A program made the position numbers and the translations under genes. From Candidatus Tayloriibacteriota bacterium (GTDB lineage: Bacteria; Patescibacteriota; Minisyncoccia; Phycocordibacterales; PALSA-1337), in contig CALRBR010000005.1 in the NCBI GenBank assembly GCA_943354385.1, positions 1 to 61,352 of the forward strand: a DNA stretch of 61,352 bases. Direction: 5' to 3'. Positions 8,553-16,865 of the stretch are shown in pieces (position 1 is the first letter of the stretch; every line of letters begins with the position of its first letter). The notes below the pieces were generated by a model, which saw only the letters and a program-made list of their open reading frames with translations, was not told the DNA's origin and did no database searches.

Positions 8553-8558
8553 TGAACA

Positions 8559-8564
8559 ATTATA
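8559..8564 (-). promoter_or_regulatory. -10 box, small membrane protein gene
   Basis: Consensus TATAAT, TGTTCA, ATG 8552. Confidence 0.65.
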
Positions 8565-8667
8565 TCACATGTTAACAGACTCCACAAACATTTGGTACTT
8601 TAAAAAATCTGCTTAGAATGTATCCGCCCGCATCGACAATTGATGGATAAAAAGTTAAAATGACCAA

Positions 8668-8673
8668 TATATA
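8668..8673 (+). promoter_or_regulatory. -10 box, DUF192 gene
   Basis: TATATA, TCAATC, ATG 8680. Confidence 0.5.
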
Positions 8674-8679
8674 TCAATC

Positions 8680-9219
8680 ATGGCTTCTTTTCTTAAAATT
8701 CTCCTCCGTATAGTTATTGTGTTTCTGCTTATTGGAGCCCTTGTTGCCCTAGTTGGTTATATCGGTAGTTATGCAAAAACGCTTAAGCAGTCCCTTATAG
8801 GCCAGCCGACACAGAGCATCCCTAACAGCTCTTACTCGCCACAAAATAGTACAACTCCCTCTGTCGCCGTCGGTAATACACTCATCCCTGTGGAGGTAAC
8901 GAGAGACTACGCGTCCATTCAAAAAGGTCTCTCGGGTAGACCGTATCTAGACCAAAATAGTGGCATGCTTTTTATCTTCCCAAAAGCCAGTATATATAGT
9001 TTCTGGATGCCTGACATGAATTTTCCTATCGATATTCTCTGGATAAACAACGGCCGAGTAGTCGACACAGATGAAAACATGAGCAATGTTTTTGATCCAG
9101 CTAATCCACGTTACTATAGACCGTCCTCCCCAGCTCAATTTGTACTAGAAATAAATGCTGGTTTTATAAGGAGAAATAATATTCGAATTGGCGACCCGGT
9201 GATTTTTAATAACATCTGA
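8680..9219 (+). CDS. exported DUF192 protein
   Basis: 179 aa. An N-terminal membrane anchor (residues 5-30) and a Ser/Thr/Pro/Gln-rich linker (40-65) precede a DUF192 domain (70-178): the core YASIQKGLSGRPYLDQNSGMLFIFP and SFWMPDMNFPIDILWINNGRVV match the family's conserved MxxPLDIxFxD-type strand. The family is widespread and small, with no proven activity. It stops with TGA, one of few TGA stops here, 7 nt before the FemX start, implying one transcript. Confidence 0.85.
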   Translation: MASFLKILLRIVIVFLLIGALVALVGYIGSYAKTLKQSLIGQPTQSIPNSSYSPQNSTTPSVAVGNTLIPVEVTRDYASIQKGLSGRPYLDQNSGMLFIFPKASIYSFWMPDMNFPIDILWINNGRVVDTDENMSNVFDPANPRYYRPSSPAQFVLEINAGFIRRNNIRIGDPVIFNNI

Positions 9220-9226
9220 TACTCCC

Positions 9227-10270
9227 ATGGAAATACATGCATCTACGGAACAGGAAGAAAGGCATTGGAATGATTTTGTAAAAAAACACTACCCTCCTGT
9301 CGGTGCTTTTATGCAAAGTTTTGAGTGGGGTGAATTTCAAAAATCGCTTGGACGTTCTGTTGAGAGATACCTGGTCATAGAAGAGGGTGTAACGATCGCC
9401 GCCTTTAGTCTCGCCTACTACACACTACCTTTTTCTCTCCAGTATGCGTATAGCCCTCGCGGTCCAGTGTTCAAATCATCTATCGGTATTGCAAAACAAT
9501 GGCGTATTTTTCAAACGATTCGTAGCTGGGTACAAAAAAATAAACCCAAGTTACTTTTTGTTCGACTCGAGCCGCCAATTATTCCTTATCCGAAATCAAA
9601 AATACCAAGAGGTTTTTATATTCCGAGATACTACATTCAACCAAAACATAATCTTGCCATACCGCTCGATGTATCTGAATCAGAAATTCTAGCCACTTTT
9701 CACCCATCGACTCGATCAAACATATCCCGTGCAGAGCGTCGTGGAGTAACTGTAAAAATGAAGGACAAATTGACCGAACAGGATTATCAGCATTTTTTTA
9801 ATATGATTGCTGAGACGCTAAAAAGAAACGGTGGCAAAGGCGTGTACCCTGGAGAATCATACTTTCGCTCACTTGTGAAAGCGATGCCACTTGTTGGAGC
9901 TAAAGATTATTCTGGAAAAACAGGACTGACTCTGTGGTACGCGTATCAGGAAGGCAAGGTTGCTACAGCTTATTTTGTGCTTTTCTTTGCAGGTACTGCC
10001 ACGTATATTTTTGGTGCTTCGTACAGCGACTCACTCAATTCAAAAGCCACTACCTATCTCCACTGGACTGCCATGAAAGAGGCAAAAAAGCGTGGCATGT
10101 ATTTTTATGATTTGGGTGGTATCGATGAAAAACGCTGGCCAACTATTACCACCTACAAACGTCAGTTCAGGGGGCGAGAGTTTGGCTACATCGGTAATAT
10201 AGACATCCCGATACGACCACTACTATATAGACTATATAATGCCGTGCGAGTTCTGAGGAAAACGGAGTAG
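9227..10270 (+). CDS. FemX/FemAB-type aminoacyl transferase
   Basis: 347 aa, the normal size for the FemAB family: two GNAT-like subdomains (residues ~5-150 and ~155-330) that transfer amino acids from aminoacyl-tRNA to lipid-linked peptidoglycan precursors. Visible family marks are QSFEWGEFQKSLG (19-31), HPSTRSNISRAERRGV (about 160-175) and the closing FYDLGGIDEKRWPTITTYKRQF. It lacks the long coiled-coil arm of FemA, so it resembles FemX/MurM-like proteins. Role in peptide cross-bridge synthesis is inferred. It is downstream of the DUF192 gene in one unit and convergent with the protease gene at 10.4 kb. Confidence 0.85.
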   Translation: MEIHASTEQEERHWNDFVKKHYPPVGAFMQSFEWGEFQKSLGRSVERYLVIEEGVTIAAFSLAYYTLPFSLQYAYSPRGPVFKSSIGIAKQWRIFQTIRSWVQKNKPKLLFVRLEPPIIPYPKSKIPRGFYIPRYYIQPKHNLAIPLDVSESEILATFHPSTRSNISRAERRGVTVKMKDKLTEQDYQHFFNMIAETLKRNGGKGVYPGESYFRSLVKAMPLVGAKDYSGKTGLTLWYAYQEGKVATAYFVLFFAGTATYIFGASYSDSLNSKATTYLHWTAMKEAKKRGMYFYDLGGIDEKRWPTITTYKRQFRGREFGYIGNIDIPIRPLLYRLYNAVRVLRKTE

Positions 10271-10359
10271 TTAAAAAGCTAACTTCGGAAGTTATCCTTT
10301 TAAACTGGCTCTACATAGCCATTCAAAAAAACAAGGTTCGACCTAGTTTTTTTGTTAAT

Positions 10360-10390
10360 TAAAAATAAAAAACAGGTGGCTTTCCCTGTT
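10360..10390 (-). terminator. intrinsic terminator of trypsin-like gene
   Basis: On the minus strand AACAGG-gaaagcca-CCTGTT is followed by a T-rich run (TTTTATTTTT). Confidence 0.7.
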
Positions 10391-10397
10391 GCTTGAG

Positions 10398-11243
10398 TTA
10401 CCTACCCAATTTGACTGCCACCGCCCGTGAGAAACCATTGGTGTAGGGAGTGCCGACCTCTTTCAGTCGTTCCTCCACAGCTCTCACCGATGGAGCCAAA
10501 AAAGTATCCATCAGCACATACAGCAGGCCATCGCTTCCCAAGAAACCTGTTCCGCTCTCACCAGGAATTGGCTTATAGTCAAACACCAAAAAGGTCTGAG
10601 CCATCACTGTCTTGGGGTTATCTATCACCAAAAGCAGTGGCTGATACATTTTATTTTTGACTAGCGAGGTCAAAACAAGGTTGGTGTCCGAGAGCCTAGC
10701 AAACTGCGACAAAGGTTCCCGACGTCTTGGTAGACTGGAAAATGAGCTTACTGGCCTAGCAGGACCCCGCACGGCAACAGCCACATCAACCTCACCGTCC
10801 TGATCAATACTCTTGTCTCGAGTCATTTGATGAGAATTAAAGACTTTTTCAACACCATACAGTAGCCAATTTTTTTCCCCCACCTTTCGGTAGAAAAATA
10901 GATTGGTGTTACGATTTGAATTGAAGATATGACCTGAGGTAATGATATACTCCTTGATAACCCCTTTGTTATTCTGGAGATACATCGTGCCTGTGCCACA
11001 CCAATCCAGTCGATTGCTTGAACATGAGTATAAATGAACGGGTGTCAAACGTTCGGATGCTTTCTCTGTAGCAACCGTTTTCAGTAAGCCTTGATACTCA
11101 GGGCTAGCCGAAATGATTGCATTTGACACCACTGTTTGTCCAACAAGTTGTCCGTAGGTGTAGCGCACCTGCGAGCTAGAATCGGCAATCCCCAAGAGGA
11201 GGCCGAGCGTGACCGATAAAACCAGACTCAGTGTGGTTTTCAT
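10398..11243 (-). CDS. secreted trypsin-like serine protease
   Basis: 281 aa from ATG 11243; the longer frame to 11327 lacks a sensible start. A signal peptide (MKTTLSLVLSVTLGLLLGIA) is followed by a diverged S1 domain in which all three triad residues can be placed: H105 (ITSGHIF), D153 (EVDVAVAV) and S230 (PGESGTGF, the GxSG loop). Two cysteines (C74, C82) flank the first barrel and could form a disulphide. There is no PDZ domain. It is therefore a candidate cell-surface or secreted protease, of interest for an organism likely to live attached to a host. Upstream is a hairpin ACCGGG/CCCGGT (11320-11336). Confidence 0.7.
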   Translation of the reverse strand: MKTTLSLVLSVTLGLLLGIADSSSQVRYTYGQLVGQTVVSNAIISASPEYQGLLKTVATEKASERLTPVHLYSCSSNRLDWCGTGTMYLQNNKGVIKEYIITSGHIFNSNRNTNLFFYRKVGEKNWLLYGVEKVFNSHQMTRDKSIDQDGEVDVAVAVRGPARPVSSFSSLPRRREPLSQFARLSDTNLVLTSLVKNKMYQPLLLVIDNPKTVMAQTFLVFDYKPIPGESGTGFLGSDGLLYVLMDTFLAPSVRAVEERLKEVGTPYTNGFSRAVAVKLGR

Positions 11244-11354
11244 AAGTTTGAACTGCGATTGTTTGTGGAAGAACGTCGAAATATATAGTACTTTACATAG
11301 ATTACTATTGTCAAATAAACAAAACAACCGGGCATTCCCGGTCGTTTTGTTTAT

Positions 11355-11495
11355 TTATTTATTTTTACCTTTCTTACTCTTTTTTGCTTTCTGCGCTGAC
11401 AGTCTCGCATTCTTTATCGCTTTACGCTTGGTGGTCTTTCTTGAACGTGTTGTCCGAGCCTTGCCTCTTATATCATGTGCATTTCTATATGCCAT
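11355..11495 (-). CDS. small, very basic protein (46 aa)
   Basis: 46 aa starting MAYRNAHDIRGKARTTR and ending KAKKSKKGKNK: nearly half Lys/Arg with few hydrophobic residues, so probably an unstructured nucleic-acid-binding peptide; no family recognised. TATAAA ends 7 nt before the ATG and an ACCGGG/CCCGGT hairpin follows the TAA by about 20 nt. The clean frame, promoter-like box and terminator-like hairpin support a real gene. It is paired with another Lys-rich mini-gene just upstream. Confidence 0.6.
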   Translation of the reverse strand: MAYRNAHDIRGKARTTRSRKTTKRKAIKNARLSAQKAKKSKKGKNK

Positions 11496-11524
11496 TTTAT
11501 TTTTTATATTAAATTAATTAAAAA

Positions 11525-11584
11525 CTACTTCGCTTTCTTTTTTTTCTTCTTGTCCTTCTGCTGTGCATTATTTCCTTTAGCCAT
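11525..11584 (-). CDS. Lys-rich micropeptide (19 aa)
   Basis: ATG to TAG encodes MAKGNNAQQKDKKKKKKAK. The MAKGNNAQ start resembles very short Lys-rich hypothetical proteins seen in many bacteria (from memory; not searched). TAAAAT ends 6 nt before the ATG. It is 29 nt upstream of the 46-aa basic gene. Confidence 0.45.
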   Translation of the reverse strand: MAKGNNAQQKDKKKKKKAK

Positions 11585-11671
11585 ATATTTATTTTAAAAG
11601 ATATTAATTGGTAATGTATTAAGTATACAAGGGAATATAGAAAATAGATACCCGCCCAAAAAAATATTTAG

Positions 11672-11851
11672 CTATTTATTGGTAAAGAAAAGTATGATTA
11701 CAAAGATTACTACAAAACAAACGAAGAAGACTACAGTTTTGGAAAATGTGGCCAATGCTTCTTTTTGTCGCTTCTCAATCAAAAGCAGTACGGGTTCATA
11801 AAAGAACAAAAACGCCATCACCGTTACAGACAAAACTAGCAAGCTCAGCAT
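11672..11851 (-). CDS. two-helix small membrane protein (59 aa)
   Basis: A 59-aa frame starting MLSLLVLSVTVMAFLFFYEP and ending in a second hydrophobic helix VVFFVCFVVIFVIILFFTNK, with a charged hinge IEKRQKEALATFSK between them. Hairpin membrane topology is clear. No promoter box is evident. A frame on the opposite strand (11862-11990, 42 codons, MIMFGYGIAGPKVVIYARTV) partly abuts it, so the coding strand is uncertain. Confidence 0.4.
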   Translation of the reverse strand: MLSLLVLSVTVMAFLFFYEPVLLLIEKRQKEALATFSKTVVFFVCFVVIFVIILFFTNK

Positions 11852-11991
11852 CCTTGTCGGAATGATTATGTTTGGTTATGGAATAGCGGGGCCTAAGGTA
11901 GTTATCTACGCAAGAACGGTTATTGCTAAACATAGTAAATATGAACTCAAAATCGATGCACCCCAGCTAGTTAAAAATAATAAATCTTAAT

Positions 11992-12867
11992 TTAGCAAGG
12001 ACAGTCCTTGTTAATACTTATTTCCCCATAAACACCTTTAACCAAGCCGAGATCTTTTCCACTTTTAGTCAACAGCTCGATATTTTTATCTTCGAGTGCT
12101 GTTAATATCTTGTGACTGTGTATGTCATCTGGAATCTTTTCTGTATACAGTTTTTTAAATGAAGCAAAGTCTTTTATAAAACACCCACCACCTGCACCCC
12201 GACCGCTTTTGTGTATTGGCTCGGAATATTGACTTGCTACAAACGGATCTGCAATTAGCGCCTGCCTGATCACAGACCAATCGCATCCGATCGTACGAGT
12301 AAAATCATACATCATATTGAAAAACATAATTTGGACATAACCACTCACGTTGTGGGTATATTTGATCATCTCTGCCTCCGTACTCGTACAGACAAGTTGA
12401 AATGGAGCATGGGGCAAAACAGATATAAGTTTATCAGATGCTGTGCGATGTCGCGGAGTGTCTAAAGACAAACCAATAATGTTCGAGAAAGGATAGGCGC
12501 TATCGTATTCTGCGGTTGCCTCACTCAAAAACTCTGGCTAATATATAATAGTCAAGATAGAATATTTTTCTTGAAATTGCGTTGTAGTCCCCGGCAACAC
12601 AGTTGACTTAATGACTGCGATTTTACCCCTACCAACAAGTGTCAATGCCTCCTCAACGATGTGGCCGTCAAAACCCTCTAGCGTAGTTGGTGTTGGGACA
12701 GCAATAAACACGATATCACAATCTTTAATTTTTTCTTTATTTTCTAGATATGGTTTTTCAAGAGAATATCTCACTGTATGAAATCCACGCTTTTCAAAAT
12801 CGTTTGCGTAATTCTTGCCAATCCATCCTTGACCGACAAATCCAATGAGTTGTTTTGATTGTGACAT
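11992..12867 (-). pseudogene. nucleotide-sugar (UDP-glucose/GDP-mannose) dehydrogenase-like gene with in-frame TAG
   Basis: Reading from ATG 12867, a Rossmann domain (IGFVGQGWIGKNYANDFEKRG; CDIVFIAVPTPT; STVLPGTT) runs to a TAG at 12538-12540, then continues in the same frame as PEFLSEATAEYD..., the conserved NPEFL block, and on to KYTHNVSGYVQIMFFNMMYD and GAGGGCFIKDFASF (the catalytic Cys loop) . Only one codon breaks an otherwise intact ~290-codon gene, so it is a recent nonsense mutant, is read through, or contains a sequencing error. It is shorter than full dehydrogenases (no C-terminal domain). The last codons (NKDCPC) are encoded by a CAAGGA-cag-TCCTTG palindrome shared with the transposase genes. 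Confidence 0.75.
11995..12011. repeat. GCAAGGACNGTCCTTGC palindrome, copy 1
   Basis: CAAGGA-CAG-TCCTTG at the 3' end of the broken dehydrogenase, forming its last codons. Same core as at 32412 and 33176. Confidence 0.65.
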
Positions 12868-12984
12868 ATGTGTTAGTTGTGTTTATAAAAATCAATCGTC
12901 TATGTAAGCCGATCATCAAAACCTACCAATGACTTATAGTTTAAAAACTTTTTTGTTTTGGATATGTCAGCCAGAGGGATAAAG

Positions 12985-13020
12985 GATAAATAATAAAGGG
13001 ACCAGTCCCCATTCTCCATT
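12985..13020. repeat. GGGACCAGTCCCC-type REP-like repeat
   Basis: AAAGGGACCAGTCCCCATTCT resembles the reverse complements of the repeats at 33733 and 33873 (AAAGGGGACAGNCACCATTCT) beside the transposases. Confidence 0.5.
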
Positions 13021-13031
13021 TATCATTTATC

Positions 13032-13217
13032 TTATTTAACATGAAAGGCTTCAGATTTGAAATTCTCATGTAAGCCGTCTACACAATTACATTTCACTAA
13101 TTGGTGATTGTGATTTGCACAATCCGGCGCTTGGCAGGTGCCAGGAGTTTTTGACACTCCCCTACAGCCTCCGACACAGACATAATGAATTTCTTTTTGT
13201 TTTTCTTCTGTACTCAT
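13032..13217 (-). CDS. small Cys-rich, probably metal-binding protein
   Basis: 61 aa with seven or more Cys/His in ordered pairs: VCVGGCRGVS, TCQAPDC, NHNHQLVKCNCVDGLHE. The CxGGC-x3-S start and the C-x-C-x-DG-x-H end suggest a small zinc-binding domain; I recall similar short proteins in Patescibacteria and archaea, without assigned function. TATAAT ends exactly 6 nt before ATG 13217. Confidence 0.7.
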   Translation of the reverse strand: MSTEEKQKEIHYVCVGGCRGVSKTPGTCQAPDCANHNHQLVKCNCVDGLHENFKSEAFHVK

Positions 13218-13223
13218 ATTTTT

Positions 13224-13229
13224 ATTATA
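13224..13229 (-). promoter_or_regulatory. -10 box, Cys-rich protein gene
   Basis: Consensus TATAAT, AAAAAT, ATG 13217. Confidence 0.6.
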
Positions 13230-13437
13230 ACATATTTATTGGCTGTCCGAGTACTAGCAATAACGGTTCTTGATAGCTACTCATTTATACCAGCGACTAA
13301 ATTTTCGTCACCGCTCAAATTTGTCTGGGCACCACCTCATATTTTTATTTGCTAATAAAAATTGGCTCCAGCGTTCGATTCCAAGCGAAAGTGGTACCCA
13401 CCACTTTCTTCCCTCAATAAAAATATCTTCGATATTT

Positions 13438-13511
13438 TGGCTGCGGGACTTGGACTCGAACCAAGATGAATCGCTTCAGAGGCGACTATCCTACCATTAG
13501 ATGATCCCGCA
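13438..13511 (-). tRNA. tRNA-Gln(CTG)
   Basis: Full cloverleaf: acceptor TGCGGGA/TCCCGCA, anticodon stem GTCGC/GCGAT with loop CTCTGAA (anticodon CTG), T-arm with GTTCGAGTC. Discriminator G is at 13441 and CCA is encoded (13440-13438), unlike most tRNAs in this window. Confidence 0.93.
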
Positions 13512-13616
13512 ATGTATTAAACTGTAAATCTGCTTATCTACTCTATCTATAATATCACGCTCGTAGCGGTACTTGCTGTTTACAAATCAATCGGAGTACC
13601 TCTTGAGTAAACAGGT

Positions 13617-13640
13617 TGCCTACCTTTAGCCGATCCGGCA
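13617..13640 (-). pseudogene. tRNA 5'-half-like fragment
   Basis: Minus strand reads TGCCGGATCGGCTAAAGGTAGGCA, like acceptor plus D-arm of tRNA-Gln. No matching T-arm or 3' acceptor strand follows, so a degenerate tRNA rather than a gene. Confidence 0.35.
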
Positions 13641-13699
13641 ATATTTATACATTAACTAACCTTACTAAAGTACCAGAAAAAGGGCTTTTAATCAAGAAA

Positions 13700-13749
13700 A
13701 AATCCTCCACCTTGACTACAAGGCACCTCCTTTTCTAAAGGAGGAATAA
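13700..13749. repeat. CCTCCTTT/AAAGGAGG repeat element
   Basis: AATCCTCCACC...GGCACCTCCTTTTCTAAAGGAGGAATAA, same orientation as the copy at 34479. Confidence 0.75.
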
Positions 13750-13756
13750 GAAGTGA

Positions 13757-15424
13757 CTATTTCTTCTTTGTAACACGTTCTTTCGAAGCCCTCACAAATG
13801 CACTGAAAAGCGGGTGGGGGTTTAGAGGGCGGGCTTGGAGCTCGGGGTGAAATTGTGAACCAACGAAGAACGGGTGTTTGGTAGTCGGTAACTCAGCTAT
13901 TTCACACAGCGCGCCATTTGGAGAAAGGCCAGAAAAAACCAGTCCTGCCTTAGAAAGCACCTCGACATAGACAGGGTTTACTTCATATCTATGTCGATGA
14001 CGCTCTTTGATAAGCTCCTTGCCGTACGCCTCGCGAGCAATACTTCCCTCTTTGAGCAAAGCGAGATATGAGCCGAGACGCATTGAGGCACCGAAATTAC
14101 CCTCTGTGAGCTTCTTTTTCTGATCGGGCATAATGTCAATGATAGGATTCTTTGTCTTTGGGTCTATTTCGGTCGTCGTCGCATCTTTGAGACCGAGCAC
14201 ATTGCGAGCATACTCTACTACCATGAGTTGCATACCGTAACAGAGGCCGAGATATGGAATCTTTTTCTCTCGAGCAAATTTGATCGCCTTGATCACCCCC
14301 TCGATACCCGATGTACCAAAACCACCAGGCACGATAATCCCAGCGTACTCGGCAAGCGACTCTATTTTCAGCTCCCCAGTCTCAAACTTTTTGGAATTGA
14401 TCCAAGTGAGTGACGCCTTTACCTCAGCCTCATAGCAAGAATATTTTGTTGCCTCAATCACAGAAAGATATGCGTCTGAAAGTACAAAATCTCCCGTGTC
14501 AAAATATTTACCGACAACCGCAATCTTGAGCTCGTCTTTTGATGATTTCGTCCGAGATACAAACGCTCGCCATGGAGCCAGGCCGTCGTGCTTGGCTTTG
14601 GTATTTGGCCTGAGTTTCAGTGCTTTCAAAAGTTGCTCGCCGAGCTTATCTCGCTCAAAGTTTATCGGCACATCATACACACTCTCGATGTCTGGAGCTG
14701 AAATGACATGCTCAGGGCGAATGTTACACATAAGGGCAATCTTCTCCTTGCGTTTGTGGTCGAGCGGGAGTGTACTGCGGGCGACAATAAAGTCTGGCTG
14801 AATACCGTAACCGTTGAGCTGATGCACGGCATTTTGGGTCGGACGGGTTTTCATTTCACCGAGAGTTCCTGGCACAGGTAGGTATGAGACCATCACAAAA
14901 AGCACATCGTCTGGATGCTTTATCTTGAGAATTCTCGCGGCTTCCATAAAAAGGACATTTTGGTAGTCGCCGATAGTACCGCCGATTTCCACCACCGTGA
15001 CATTTGAGCCGTGCCGATGGACTGCCTTTTTGATACGATTCAAAATCTCCTCGGTAATATAGTACACTGGCTCTACACATTTACCACCGTAACCGAGAGC
15101 TCGCTCACGGTCGATCACTGCTTTGTAGACCATACCACTCGTCATATAGTCCTCAGGTGAAAGGTCGAGGTCGAGGAAGCGCTCGTAGTTACCCATGTCC
15201 TGATCGGTCTCTAGGCCAGAGTTGAGAACAAAGACTTCCCCATGCTCGGTAGGATTCATCGTGCCTGCATCGACATTCAGATACGGGTCAATTTTGATAG
15301 GATTTACCTTGTAGCCCTTGGCCTGGATGATTTTAGCGATAGAAGCTGTGGCAATACCTTTGCCCACCCCAGACATTACTCCCCCCACCACGAAGATATA
15401 TTTATGATTGTCTTTTTTAGGCAT
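13757..15424 (-). CDS. pyrG: CTP synthase
   Basis: 555 aa, normal length. Residues 1-270 are the amidoligase domain: IFVVGGVMSGVGKGIATASI (P-loop), KIDPYLNVDAGTMNPTEHGEVFVL, VEIGGTIGDYQ. Residues ~305-545 are a class I glutamine amidotransferase: PGGFGTSGIEG, GLCYGMQL (nucleophile Cys in GLCYG), and the final HPEL with catalytic His/Glu. It makes CTP from UTP, ATP and glutamine, the last step of pyrimidine nucleotide synthesis. The gene is preceded by a long leader containing a 43-nt hairpin (15456-15498), which could control expression. Confidence 0.97.
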   Translation of the reverse strand: MPKKDNHKYIFVVGGVMSGVGKGIATASIAKIIQAKGYKVNPIKIDPYLNVDAGTMNPTEHGEVFVLNSGLETDQDMGNYERFLDLDLSPEDYMTSGMVYKAVIDRERALGYGGKCVEPVYYITEEILNRIKKAVHRHGSNVTVVEIGGTIGDYQNVLFMEAARILKIKHPDDVLFVMVSYLPVPGTLGEMKTRPTQNAVHQLNGYGIQPDFIVARSTLPLDHKRKEKIALMCNIRPEHVISAPDIESVYDVPINFERDKLGEQLLKALKLRPNTKAKHDGLAPWRAFVSRTKSSKDELKIAVVGKYFDTGDFVLSDAYLSVIEATKYSCYEAEVKASLTWINSKKFETGELKIESLAEYAGIIVPGGFGTSGIEGVIKAIKFAREKKIPYLGLCYGMQLMVVEYARNVLGLKDATTTEIDPKTKNPIIDIMPDQKKKLTEGNFGASMRLGSYLALLKEGSIAREAYGKELIKERHRHRYEVNPVYVEVLSKAGLVFSGLSPNGALCEIAELPTTKHPFFVGSQFHPELQARPLNPHPLFSAFVRASKERVTKKK

Positions 15425-15821
15425 GGATAAGTAAATTTGATTAGTTTATTGTAATTGCGGATAAATCCCCGACGACTTGTCGCGGGGATGAATCCGCAAG
15501 AATGAAGATGAGGTCGGCGGAGACGGCACCTATACAACAAGGTTTACCCTGGTGTCTCGCCTAATACCTAGCCGAGGTATTCCGAGGAAATAGTAGGCTC
15601 ACGGGGATAGGAAGAGACTAAACCTTATAGGACGTGCGTATTTGCGATACATTTCATGGCACAAGCAAGCAACAAGCCTACCACATGTTAAATATGATAA
15701 ACAAAATACCGAGCTTACTACAAAGAAGTGCGTCAAACGCGTATGTCCTATCTATTGTATCAGGAAAAAGGGAGCAGTCTAGTTGCTCAAAACGAGAAGA
15801 GGTGTCGTAGAAAAAAACAAA
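15425..15821. other. 397-nt gene-free, structured pyrG upstream region
   Basis: Between ftsX and pyrG. On the minus strand it contains hairpin AATACC-tcggct-AGGTATT closed by CTCG/CGAG, possible pairing of GGTTTAGTCTC with GAGAC...TAAACC, and next to pyrG the hairpin TGCGGAT..ATCCCCG..CGGGGAT..ATCCGCA. No ORF is convincing. It may be a pyrG leader or a separate RNA; I do not recognise a known family. Confidence 0.5.
15456..15498 (-). promoter_or_regulatory. long leader hairpin before pyrG
   Basis: Nested arms TGCGGAT/ATCCGCA and ATCCCCG/CGGGGAT with GAC/GTC. It lies 32 nt before the pyrG ATG; lacking a U-run it is not a classical terminator on its own. Confidence 0.45.
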
Positions 15822-16748
15822 CTAAACCTTCAAATACCGTCGCACAGCCAAATAGCTAGAAACTGCTCCTAGAATAATTCCTGACCCAGCAATAATAAGA
15901 AAAATTTGGCCAAAATTATTGCCGTAGTAGCTCACCAAATCCAAACCTGGAGAAAAGCTTGCAAGCAACTTGTTTACATAATATACAATTGGATAAAAGA
16001 CGATGAGTGTAACCAGAGCCGAAATAATACCGTACATCAATCCACTCACTACAAATGGCCATCGGATATAGCGGTTGCTCGCGCCGACAAGCCTCATCAC
16101 AGAAATCTCATCGCGAGAAGTAAAAATGACAATACGGATAGTATTAAATGTAATGATAATAGAAATAAGTACAAAGAAAATAATTAGCCCTAGACCGAGA
16201 CGATTTGCTGAATCGACTATTTTACTAAGTCGGTCAATAATCTGCTTATTTTTATGGAAATTAATACTTTCAACGATAGTAGAGCCGTCTTTTGAAAGTG
16301 CGTTTTTACTCTCGAGAAACTTGGCGATGCTATCGTACTGGGATGGCTCCTTGGCCTTGATATTGAGAACGGCACCTAGCGGATTTTCACTGAGCTCTTC
16401 GAGGCCCTGGAGAGTCGGCTCGTCATCCTGATGTTTGAGCTTGAAATTTTTCAAAGCCTCATCTCGAGAGACGTACTCTGTGCGAGCGACTTGCTCGAGA
16501 CTCTCGATAGTTTTTTTCAAAGCAAGAATATCTTTCTCTAATGAATTGGTCGTAAAGTACACATTAATGTCTACTTTATCTTTTACCTGACCTAGGTATG
16601 AATTACTGAGCAAACTAAGGAAGATAAGAGAAGTGAATACAAAAAGTGTCATCGTCACAACCAGAATCGACGAGAAAGACACGAAGCCATTACGCCAAAA
16701 GTTAATGAAACCTGCCTTGATTACTCTTTTTATGCTTAACCAAATCAT
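15822..16748 (-). CDS. ftsX: cell-division ABC transporter permease FtsX
   Basis: 308 aa. Topology is FtsX-like: TM1 (SSILVVTMTLFVFTSLIFLSL, ~residues 27-47), an extracellular domain of ~130 residues (48-175), then three more TM helices (185-210, 235-260, 280-302). The cytoplasmic RDEISVMRLVGASNRYIRWPF segment is the coupling region that contacts FtsE. It transmits FtsE ATP hydrolysis to peptidoglycan hydrolases outside; an amidase and a peptidoglycan-binding protein are encoded at 58-61 kb. Directly downstream of ftsE. Confidence 0.93.
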   Translation of the reverse strand: MIWLSIKRVIKAGFINFWRNGFVSFSSILVVTMTLFVFTSLIFLSLLSNSYLGQVKDKVDINVYFTTNSLEKDILALKKTIESLEQVARTEYVSRDEALKNFKLKHQDDEPTLQGLEELSENPLGAVLNIKAKEPSQYDSIAKFLESKNALSKDGSTIVESINFHKNKQIIDRLSKIVDSANRLGLGLIIFFVLISIIITFNTIRIVIFTSRDEISVMRLVGASNRYIRWPFVVSGLMYGIISALVTLIVFYPIVYYVNKLLASFSPGLDLVSYYGNNFGQIFLIIAGSGIILGAVSSYLAVRRYLKV

Positions 16749-16865
16749 ATTTTTTTTAGAATTTTGAAAATCTGTTAGAAACTTTTATACTCGATACTTA
16801 AGACTTTTGACTAGTATAGTATACTACCTTTCTCTGTTTTTGTAATAAGTACTTTCGATTTTTGA

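Noticed and set aside
11209-11517. 102-codon plus-strand frame
   Set aside because: Runs antisense through the small basic gene and hairpin; low-complexity Phe/Leu content comes from the Lys codons on the other strand.
13600-13640. Second complete tRNA gene beside tRNA-Gln
   Set aside because: Only acceptor and D-arm can be formed; no T-arm or 3' acceptor strand.
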